Positions 36,801 to 48,800 of a stretch of 62,000 nucleotides of DNA are shown here, piece by piece. The notes under the pieces were generated by a model, which saw only the letters and a list, made by a program, of their open reading frames with translations, was not told where the DNA came from and did not search any database. Location of the stretch: positions 604,694 to 666,693 of the forward strand of contig MNCI01012628.1 of NCBI GenBank assembly GCA_015680685.1, written 5' to 3'. The number at the start of each line of letters is the position of its first letter. Positions within the stretch are counted from its first letter, which is position 1. The DNA comes from Gnetum montanum (Eukaryota; Streptophyta; Gnetopsida; Gnetales; Gnetaceae). Both the position numbers and the translations under genes were made by a program.

Positions 36801-39800
36801 GAATTTGTTAGTGAGACTCTGGTATCCCATTGTGATAGCATTGTGAAACTTCAGGACCCCCAATACCCCCACCGTCTTCAGTCTCGCAACCTTCTCCCAA
36901 CAAACAAGGTGCATTCACTCACCTCTTTTTCTCCAGACCAGATAAAATTTCCAATGATCTGGTCTACTCTACGAATAACTTCTTTTGGGGGAATAGCAAC
37001 AGAGGTAGTAGATCTAGCAATGGCATACCAAACAGAGGTGGCCAAGATGATTTTGCCTTTCCTAGTAAGGAAGTGCACGATCTAGTGCCACACCCATTGT
37101 TGAAGTTTTTGAATTAGCTTGATCCATGATGTTTTCTAGTTCCAGGCATACATTAGCATGCGAATATAGGAATCTTGAATCGTTCCCTACAATATTCCAA
37201 GTTCTTGGCATACCTGGTTTTTTATCCTTCCTTCCAAATTGAAGTGTATTGTCGATTATATTGTCGATTTTCCATATTGAAGAATTTTTTGTTCTTTTTG
37301 AACCTATTGCAATTACTTAACTAGTTTGGGATATAGAAATTTTATGTATTTTTTTAAATACTTGTTGCTATAAAGGTTGTTAGTTATGTGATGAACTCAT
37401 GTAATCGGCCATGCCATGTTGTCTCTTTTATTACAACAATAGATTTGAATTGTTAAATGGATCTACAATGTTTCAAACTAATTACATTCTAAGATGAATG
37501 ACTGCCTATGTTAGTACCAATTTTTGAATTGTGATCTTTTTTCTTTTTTCTTTTTTCTTTTTCTTTTTTCTTTTTTTTTTTTGAAAAAACTTTTGACAAT
37601 GTATTATCAACAAAAAGGACATGTACAAAGATTGTAACGAACCACTTCTCCTTGAGTTTTTGCGTTAATGATTGTAATAGTCTTTCTTGTGTTTGTGTGC
37701 ATGTTTTGTTGACAACTTGTGTGTGTGTTTTATTTGGACTATGGTGGAAGTGGCTAATTGGGATAGTGACCAGATTTTTATATGTATCATGATTAAATGT
37801 TTAAATACTTTATGCATAAGAAATATGTTTTAAAATACATGCTGAGAATGTTTTAAAATAATAATAATAATAAATATATGGGAAAACAAATATTTTCTGT
37901 TCTATTTCAACAAAGATGCTGAGAAACAAAAGAAAAACAAAGGACAATACTCGAAGGTGTGCCTCAAGAGCTAAAACAGGCATGTTGAGGTGCAAAAGAA
38001 TGCTCACACTGAGGAACTTGACCTATGAATCAAGTTGGAGGAACCTAACCCATGAATCAAGGATATTGTGTGCAAATACCATAGCTTTATATTTTTTTTT
38101 AATCTAAATGTGATGCATTGCTTTTTTTAGTTTAAAATAGTAGAGTATAAATACCCTCTCCATGGCTGTAGAAAGGTCTCGTGATGACCTTTCAAGGCTC
38201 GTAAGACGATGGGAAAATTCACATCACTGATGACCTAAAAAAGAAGGTGCCTTACTTGATTATGTATCCTGAACTACCCTTATCATAGCCTAATCTTGAA
38301 GGAGGTGGTTCTTAACGAAGCCTACTTGATTATTCCTCACCAACTTTGGCATCAAAGGTGCTAATCTTCAAACAAGCATCTTGATGAATAGGCACAAGAG
38401 TGTATTGCAGACTCCAATTGGCCGAAAATGTGATGGCTCGGTGGGACATTCGACCTTAGGGAGTAGCACAACCCACGAACAATTAATCTCCCAACAAATT
38501 TGTCTCCAGCGAAGCATGCTATTAAAAGCATCCAAGATGTTAGCCCCCAACACATCTACGTACTCCCTAAAGAATTCAATGGGCCACCCATCCGGTCCAA
38601 GAGCTTGCCCAAGTTTGAGGGCCACCATGGCCCACTCTAGTTCTTGACTTGAGAAGGGCTAGAGGAGCTTTGAATTGTCAATGTTCGTAAGAATCTTCTC
38701 CACTGTCACTAATAGAAGGGCCCTATCCTTTCCGTGCCACACATTCGCCCAACAATTGTGGAATTCTTGCGCAATCTCAATCGGATGTTCAAGGACTCAT
38801 CCATGCCTGGTAAGAGAAGACACCATTTTGGCTAGCTGATTGGCTTGAGCCGCAACAAAAAAAAATTTGGTGGGCCTATCACATCTCTCAACCATTGAAT
38901 TCTAGATCTTTGCCTCCAGTACTTTGTTTCTTCGTGATCCAATTGCTAGAGAGCATAAAGAATGTCCTATTCTTCTTGCACTAGACCCTCTCCCTACTCC
39001 TGTCTCGCCTGGACATCCCGAGCTTTTGCTCCATCGTGCCCCTATGGAACCTAAAAGTGTACTTCTCATCCTTCCTTCGTGATTGAATTTCCTTTTTAAG
39101 AGTATTGAGCCCATTAGTGAGAAAATCGCAAGGATCATGACCAAATATATACCTCTCCCAGATCATGGTAACCAAACGCCACAACCAAGGTTTCATGATC
39201 CAACCCCGTTCAAAATGGAAGCGCAAGGCCAAAACACCCGATTGTTGCCCAATTGGACAAATCAAAGACCTATGGTCAGAGGTCCTTCGCTCTATACCCA
39301 TAACATAAACATCTTGCCGAAGCAAAAGGGAGGCTCCTATCCACACCCAATCAATGCGAGCCATGACTCTAGCATTGCCTTTCCTCTAATTGCTCTAGGT
39401 GTAACAGCAGTTCTTGATCTCTAAATCCACCAAGTTATGTTGGTGAAGGAATTGTAAGAAGAGGTCCACACCCAATGGCTCTGCACACTCAATACCAGTC
39501 TTTTCCCATGCATAAAGTCTTTGATTAAAATCCCCCACCACGACCTAGCACTGATGGTCAGGGATCAACATCGCAATTCTTCTCAGCTCAGCAAGATGTT
39601 TCTCCCATTCCCTCTCCCCATAGAAATTGGTAAGCCAAATTCCTAGTGAAGGTAAGTGAACCGTAATGCTCTAGTCAAAATCATCCAAGGGTCAAACCGA
39701 TATATGGACAAAATGGCAAGGCCCCCAACATGGCCACAACAAGTCACCTGCTGGACATGCCAACCATTCCATTGCAAAGACTCAAATTCCTAGGGCTGCA

Positions 39801-42800
39801 ACTTTGTTTCTTGTAGACAAACGATGTCACAATTGTCTCTATGCACAATTTCTTTAAGGGCATGTCGTTTATAGGGGGTGCCCTGCAGCTTGCAATTTCA
39901 TGTCATAATCTTCATGGTCACCCACTTGAGCATTTGTGGTAGACCTTATGAAGGGTCTTTTGAAGGCCTAAATCAACTTCAAGCTGGGTTTGTCAATTGC
40001 CAACCACCGGCATTGGTGGACGGCTGACCTACCCCGCTTCCATGGACACCTTGAAACTCTCACCATTGTCCGCAGGTGACCACAGAATCTCCCCCAAAAT
40101 CGGCTTGGAGGATCCCCAAACAACGGTTACCCAACTCCTCAAGGGGGGCGGGGGAAGATGTCCTTACTTTCGATTCTGGGCCCTACCCACCCCGATTCTA
40201 GACCACCACCAACAATTTACTCCATCCCAAAGGTGCCCTTGACTCTATCATAGGCCCCTTTGGGGGGGTCCACGATTCAACAATCTCAGTTCATTCCTTG
40301 GGACCCTTATGCTTTTGCTTAACTTGCTGCCATCCTCCAGCATCCAAAGCATTAGGCTTAACCCAACAATTTGCCATAGTGTGCCCTACTTTCCCACAGT
40401 GCTAACAGGGGTCCCCATTGGGCCCAAATTCCTTGCTCTCCACGAGCAAGTTCTCGTACTCCACCATTAACCTCTCCTCCCCTAAGGGAAGGACCAAGAG
40501 CAAGTCCTTGAGCAAGTCTTTTGGAGAGAGCGATCTCCAAACACAAAAGCGGGCAAAGCCCATTCTCTCCATAGTCCTAGTGGGCTTATCCAGTGTGATG
40601 AATTCCCCAAAAAAAGCCACCATAGGCTAGAAAAACTATAGCTTCCACACCTCCCAAGGCACACCACAAACATGAATCCAAGCCGGAGCATGCGAGAAGA
40701 GATATTTATCCCGGTGTGCCCTAGGCCTCTAGGTCGTGAGGGCAAGGCCCCTCACACCAAAAAACCAAGGATCCCCAAGTAGGATGCAGCCCCAATCCTT
40801 AGTACTACGAAAAACAAAAAGAATGAGCTGCTCCAAAAGACTCCTCACCCCAACATTATCAAGCCTCCACATGGCCACAACCCATTTCCGAATGAGTTCG
40901 AGCTTGGGCCATGGCCCACTTGACACAAAATGACCACTAAAGCTCCTCTCCACAGTCCCCCAAGGCTGTCAACAGCAACTATGGCACCTCCAGCCTAAGT
41001 GACTCCCTACTCCTCACAGATGTCCCAAAGAAACCCCAAGGGCTGGAACTCCCATGTCCACCCAAGCCCATGCCATCCCAAATCCTGCCTCCATCCTGAA
41101 AACCAGCCTGAGCACTAGTAAACCCGCTCCCCGCACTTGTCCCTCCCACACCCAATCCAACCCCTCCCATTTTGTCAACATCCTACCCTACCCCTATCGT
41201 TGTCCCTCTGTTCGTGGTCCCTCCGGTTGTTGTCCCTCCTGCTGCGGTCCCTCATGCTTCACCTCTAAAACCCACTTTGGCTCCCATTGCACCTCCCCCA
41301 TGGATACTCTGGGTACTTCCTAAACTTTGTGGGCACTCCAATGGTGACCTTATGTTGAAATAATTATGCAGCAACAAATTTGCTTTAGAAAAAAAAAAAT
41401 TGTACTTAATCTTTAGTGTTACTCTTTTCATCTTATGATTCATAGATGTAAGCCCATGTATATTTGAGATATTTGGCATAACATGTTTGAAATTTTTTTT
41501 AATTATTTAACAGTATGAACATATGGTATTCAAACATGAGAACCTACTCGCATGGCTAGCTCAATGATGATAAGAGTTTCATTTGGAAAGCTAGAGGTTA
41601 CAAGTTCAAAACCCAAACAGTATGAACATATGGTATTCAAACATGAGAACCTACTCGCATGGCTAGCTCAATGATGATAAGAGTTTCATTTGGAAAGCTA
41701 GAGGTTACAAGTTCGAAACCCAAGTAACCGAATATCAAATTTATGGAGTGATGGTAAGTTGTTGGGTTCAAGCCTAGGCAAAGCCAATTGAAAGAAATTA
41801 TGCTTTCATTTATCAACCAACCCTCTAAGGATCCTACCTTGGAGAGATCTTACAAAAGCTATACTCCATTTTGCAAAAGAGTTACTACAAGCTCATTGCT
41901 TACCATGTCATACCATTTTCCTAGGTTGTTTTATATTGGTTAATTTGCTAATTTAAGATAGCATACCCCCTTGTTTCTTCCTTACATGTCTTCCATACCT
42001 TATGCCCATTATCTCTCCCCAAGGCTTTCATTCTGTAATATATGACTTGGCTCAAGCACAACCCTAGTCCTGTGAGCACATGGCTTTTCTGATATAAATC
42101 ATAATTCTATTGTTGGTTAGAGACTGCACATGATGAACTTACAGAACGTAACATTGAAGACTAGAATACATAGAATGTTGAAACTGAAATGGTTTTTGAT
42201 TACGTCCAAAACCCTATGGATCTATTGGACTAGTTCACTTTCAATAATTTTTTCAATAATCCTTGTATATCTCAATGATAGCCTATTGAAATAAACCTTA
42301 TGACTTATAAAATGCAATTCACATGCCTTAACTTACAAGGCATACACCTTGATACATACATCATCTCAAATGATTGCACTCATATAAAAAGTCTTTTGTT
42401 ATCCTTATTAGGTCCAGTTTACATTAAGGACAATGAAAACATCAAGGTACAGCATGTAATTGTGTTACAATAACATCATGAGGATAGGACATCTCATCCC
42501 AAGAAACTGTATTGCCAATTACATGATTTGTTAACATGAGGACTAGCTGAGAATTGCTCTGTGACCCAGATCAACTACCTTTAGAAAACAAATACTACTG
42601 GCCATCAGTGTTAAACTGTCACCAAAAAATTCACCATGTTACCATTCACCTTCTGTGTCGTTAAGTTCACTAATTTGCATACGAGGAAGGTAAAGTGGAA
42701 GATAAAAAGACAACATGAGAATTATGCGGTAGGACAAGACATGACTGCTTAACAGCTAAGGATTTAGCATTGCCCATCAATGCTGGCAAAGGACAACTTA

Positions 42801-45800
42801 TATGATTCATGGCATGTTGATTTCAATCAGAGTAGGCTCCAATGATCTTAACATTTCCCTTTTTTTACATGAAGCTATTTTACTATTATGTATCATCCAC
42901 ATCAAACGAACATGCTTGATTCAACTGAAATATTTAGATCAGATGCTCTCAAAAGTGCCATGAAAATGTATTCCAAATTTCATAGAAAAACCGGTAGGTA
43001 TAATTTTAATTTATGTAATGAATGTTATTGCTTACATATTTCCTTCATCAGAACCTAAAAAAAAAACTTGACTTCGTTGTAATCAGCAATACAACGGTAA
43101 GCTAGATCCTCTACATTTTTTAGTAAGTAAATGCAACATACCTTTCGCATATCCAAACATATCACATTATTTCCAGAAGCTGCAAAAAAAACGTGTTCAT
43201 TACCTGCACAGAATCAGAGAAATATGACATACCCTGAGGCAATAAGAACATGGTAATGAGAATAGGTTAACTACAGCATATATGCAGCAAATATTCAATG
43301 TGTCACTTGCCAGGATTAAAGTTAAACATCCAGTGCCAGTTAGATCGGGCGCACAAGCAGAGCACACACCAGTGGCTGTGGGCTGGATGATGTCCATACA
43401 TCATCCTGGGCATCAACTGTGACTGCACGTGGGGGGAACTCCAGCGCCACATCCGCTGGACTTCAGCACACTTCCACCCGAATGAGGGGATATCAACAGA
43501 GGAGTAGAGCTGGTATGAATCGGCCATGCAAGGCCTCCAACAGGCCACCATTTTTGTGGACTCTGAGCTTCATGGCAACACGTTGGATATTCTCCATGCC
43601 CTCGAACGTCCACATTGCGCTTGTCATAGGTTGCCGACGAGCCCGTAGCGGGACCGTTCTTTCTACTGGCCTCCCGCCCCGCGCNTCTTGGCATTGAGTG
43701 TCTGCTACTTAGTTTGCACAACCGATTGAGGCTTGAAACCTCCTCATCTAGGCCAATGTCGTTGACCCGCATTTTGTAATTTTCTTGTATTTTATCTTCA
43801 ATAATATGATCCTAAACATTTCCTCAAAAAAAAAAGGTTAAACATCACAATTAAGAAAAAGGATCAAAGATGAAACAATTTTATTTCTTTTTTTGGAAAA
43901 ATTGTCAAGCTATATTAATCCAAAAGAGAAAGCTATACAAATGTAGAGCATAGGTCAATGCCTTTTGACCCCATTCCCCCCAAAAAAACTACCAAGCTCT
44001 AAAGCCGTCACACAACATGTTTCATGCCAACAAACACCCCCCCCAAAAACCTCTACCCCCAGGAAGACCAGCACCCCTAAAGCCTGGTTGCCAAATAAAC
44101 CAAACAATAAACAAAAGCCCCTCCCCCCAACCATGCCACACGATCACTCAGACTTTGCCTCCTTGCCCTTTCTGCTCAGTGTAGCCGTATTTCCCCGCCC
44201 AAACCTGATCCCCTGCTCTCGGTGAATCGCTTGTCTGCCAAGGTTTGGGAGGTCTCCATTTCAACCACAACCTACATTATAGTAGTGTTGGTGCCCACTT
44301 CCAGCCACTGCTTGTTTTCTGCGATAAGCTTCGCTAGCTCTACCTAGTGTTCTGTGACCAAGTCTTCCACTCATTGGAGGTCCCTAAGCCGTATGGAGGC
44401 AGCCTCTTGCTGCACCTGTTTTCACATGTTCTGCTAGCGTGATTGCCACTCTACCTGTTCCTCCCGTCAAGCCCGTTCAACTGCTAGGTGGCACGCCTCT
44501 GAAATATTCTGGCCATTTGCAAGTTGCTCGGGCGCCATCCCCCCATGGTCTAGCCTATCCTACCCTGCATCGAGTATAACAACAGCACCTCCGCTTCCCT
44601 ACAATAGCATCCGAGGACCCGATTCTCTACCCCACCTTCGCTAATACACCAGTCTTGGTTCCAACGGCACTATAGGCGCACCCACCCTCCATAGCACCAG
44701 CATTACCCTTGGGTGCCACCCAGGCCATTGCCGATGTAGGGAATTCTAAAAGAATTGTGGCAAGTTAATGGGAGTACCATGCCTCATACACTTTAAAAAC
44801 ATGAAATGAACTCCCACGAGCTTGTGGGGGTATCTCGACTAGACAAAGTACCGCCCCACCAAAACCACCACTTCCTGCCATATGCCCCTCAACACTAATT
44901 TTTTGATGTGCCCACTGGCTATCCTAGGTATTGTTCCCGTAAAGAACTCCGCCGCATCCATCTAGGCCCAGACCACCAGCACAATGACCTCCCCCTCTAT
45001 TGCAACCCCCAACACGGCAACCAACACCTGCACAATCACTGTGATCTGCCTACCTTGATACTGCATTTCGCCACCCTCCCAATTATCAAAGAACTGCATG
45101 GTGGAGAGTCCCAATTCTCCTTCTATGTGTTTGAGCATGTCTACCTAGCCCATACTCTCAACCAATGCCCACAGTTCATCCTCCCCCACAAACTCTATCC
45201 ATGAAGGCTCAAAGAGCAACTGTTGCCCCATGACCTCCGTAGCCTCTGCCCACAACTAGCACTTCGCCCAAGTAACCCTCAATGCTATAGGCAGCATTAG
45301 CCCATGGAAGACCAACAAGTTTCTACATTTCTAGAGCTCCCACAAAATGGTCTGTGTGATAGAATCTCCATGGCAAAACGCAATCGGCACAATGTTGGCA
45401 GTATGCCAAATTTCCTAACTTACCTGACACCCGTAAATAAAGTGGTGTAGTGTTTCAAGTTCAATGTCACATAGCAAACAGTTGTCATCCATGTACATTC
45501 CCCTCTCCTGCAACATGGCTCTCAGGGGTAGCGCCTTGTGTTTAACCAACCATCCAAAGGCTTTCATTTTTTTAGGTAGTCAACCCCTCCAAACCTCCGT
45601 CCATCTGTTCTCCGGTGGGTACAAGGACTTTACGACCTCCTTTGGATGTTTCTCTAGCAAGCCCAAGGATTTCACCTTTCTGGCATGGCTGCACAGGTTT
45701 TCCAAAGCTAGGAGCTTCCCGCATCAGCCTCCCATCTAATGTACTTCTGTCTTAGCAGTTGCACCCACAACGTCGGCCCACCCGTTTGGCAAAGGAACTT

Positions 45801-48800
45801 GTTTACCAGCCTTTGTAAGCTCAAGGTCACCTCATCCCAGAACTGCAAAATGCCAATTCCACCCGCCAACTTTGGGTGCACTATCAGAGCCCAAGACACC
45901 AAATGCATCTTTTTGCCCCCTTTCCCCCCTAACCACACAAAGTCTTTGATGGTCCTGTCACTTTTTTGCAACACCCCAGTCGACAGTGCTACCATGGATG
46001 CTACAAACCTAGCCATCACCATCAATACTGTTGAGGCAAGAATCATCTTCCCTTTGCATGATAGGAAACGACCTGTCCATAGCATGGTTTTTACCTGCAA
46101 CCTCTCAACAAGCCCCATCCATGCCCTCTTCCATTGCTAGTCGAAGATGGGCATTCCCAAGTAGGTGTCCTGCATCCAACCCAACAAAATCCCCAACATC
46201 TGAACGATTCTACCCCCCATCGTTCCTACCACATTGACAAGGTGGACGGCTGACTTTCCTTTGTTGAGTTGATTTCTAAGCCCACCTCACACTGCATTCT
46301 ACCTAGCGCCCGCGTTAGGGCCTCTACTTGCGACACCATTGCCCTAGTGAAAATCATCATGTCATTTGCATAGTGTGCTGCCAGGCAATGCACCCTGGCA
46401 ATGTTTAGCCCTTGTACCCCTTCAGCGAGGCAATAATTTTTTAGTAGATCCATCACCATTATAAACAAGAGAGGTGATAAAGGGTCTCCTTGCCGCAACC
46501 CTCTCTCCGGTCCCTAGAACCCCCATAGCCTCCCATCAATATCAAATGAGTAGCAACTGCCCCTTTGCATTTGAATGCATAGGTTAACAAACCTAGTGTC
46601 AAATCCCTTCAACAGCACGACTTCCCGAAGCACCACCCAGCTTACTATATCATATGCCTTGGTGATATCCAACTTAATGCACATTCCCAAGAATTTGGCA
46701 AACTTGAGTGAGTGCAGGATCTCCTGCAATAGCAGTACCTAATCTTCTAGGAATCGACCTTTGACAAACCTAGCCTGATGTTCCCCCAACAATTTTGTCA
46801 TTAATGCCACCAAACACCCAACTAGCATCTTTGAGAATATTCTCAAAAGAGTGTTGCAAACCCCAATGGGCATGAACTGTCTCGGTGAGTTCAGATGTGG
46901 CACTCTGGGTAGCAATACCACCTATGAGCAATTGATCTCTCTTCGCACTTGTTGCTACCTGAGCATTCGATTGAAGGCATCTGACAAATTGGCCCCTAGG
47001 ATGTCTTCGAACTCCCGAAAGAATTCAATGGACCACCCATCCAACCCCAATGCTTTATTAGGCTGCATGGATCGCATTGCCATCCTCATCTCCTCCCATA
47101 AGAAAGGCCGCAGTAGGCCATGATTGTCTACCCTTGTGAGGACTTGTGGCACCTAAATGGAGATCTACTTCATGCCCCACCACCGCTGAATCCCAACCCA
47201 GAAAGCACATGAATCTTCTATCCCTCGCATACTGCTCTACCGCCCTTCCCCACCTGTGCCCTCAAGCATGTGTGCTTGTCCCCTTCCTACAACCAAGACA
47301 CCCACGATCGCTGCCTCCAATAGCTTTCTTCCTCACTATCAAGTTCCTAGAGCTTCCATAACAACTCCCACTCCTCATTTTCCAAGTCTGCCCTCATCTC
47401 CTGCAACCTTTGGATTTCCCATAACCTCTCCTACACCTACTTCCTATAGCCTCTAAAACTATATTTTTCGATTTTGTCTTTGGCCTTGATCTATTGTTTG
47501 AGTGACCACAGGCCATTTTTCATAAACTCTCTACGTTCCTGCTCCCCTATGTAGTCCTACCAAATATTCTGCACCAACGATTTCAACACGATTTGTCCAA
47601 CCAAGTCCTTTCAAATCGAAAAGGCTAGGGGGCCTAGTCCCTACCAAACTAGAACTGACAAAGTATGGACCGGTGGTCTGAAGCTTGTCTTTCTTTCCCC
47701 ACCACCTTCATTTCATATTCCAGCATGAGGCCCGAGCTGACCTAGACCCGGTCAATCCTAGATTGCACCCGATCCAACCCCTGTCGCCTATTACTCCAGG
47801 TATACCTGCAACCTGCAATTTCTAGGTCCACCAAGCCATAGTTGTAGATGAATTCAGCGCACTCCTTAGCCCCTAGAGGGTCTATGCTATCCCCCCCCCC
47901 CCCCCCCAATTTTTCCCAGCAGTACATCCTCTAGTTAAAATCATCAATCAACATCCACCTAGTGATGTTGGGGATCAAACTAGCAACATGCCTCAACTCC
48001 TAGACACAGGCCTCCCAGATCTGCACCCCGTAGATGTTGGTAAGCCAAAGGTCTGTCTGGGGTATGTGAACAATCTAACTCCAGTTGGAGTCATCCAAAG
48101 GGCTTATCGAAATCTCAGCCAAGATTGCCAGTCCTCCCACATGACCTCTGCTTGGCACCATTTGCACGTGTCATCCCTCCCATTGCAACAACTTCCATTC
48201 TGATGCCTGCAACTTCATCTCCTGCAAACAAACCACATCATACCTTTCTTCCCGAACTATCATTTTCAGGGTATTTCTTTTGTACAAGGTACCCTATCCC
48301 TAACAATTCCAAGAGAGAACTTTCATGGGGATACAAACACGTGTCTATGATACACCTCCCGGACTGTTCTTTACACCTCTAAATCAATGTCCAGTTGCAT
48401 GGACTTCTTTCGCACTACCAATGTGCCCAAGCATCCAACTTTGCTCCCTGGTGGGGTGACCACGGCACCCTAAGTACCTTCACCCTTCGCCGCCAATATA
48501 TCCTTCATCTTTGGCCAAGATGACCCCTTGCCAAGTGTGATCCATTCCCCTAGTGGTGCCAACCACTTAACCCATAGGGTACAGGGCAAACCCAATATCT
48601 CCCTGTTTCCCCTTGCCCATCCAGAGAAGGTATTCTAGCTTCCTGACCCTCTGTCAGTGGGTTGTCCTCCATTCCCATGTGGGGCATTGCAGTCCCCACC
48701 CATAGATCCTACCCGCCCCCATCCTTTGTAGCAGGGCATTGATTATGGGGCCACCCAACATTCTTCAGCTGCCTCGACTTCAAGATCTAACCTTTCCAGC

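Noticed and set aside
37541-37582. T/C-rich tract as a splice or regulatory element
   Set aside because: It is followed by sequence matching the LINE 3' terminus, so it is more likely a reversed poly(A) tail.
43303-43551. Minus frame ending F-N-F-N-P-G with a GC-type donor next to exon 3, as a candidate WD40 exon 2
   Set aside because: The real exon 2 at 50,021-49,925 ends in S-F-N-P with the right phase and a GT donor. The 43.3-kb frame runs into the LINE insertion and a stop.
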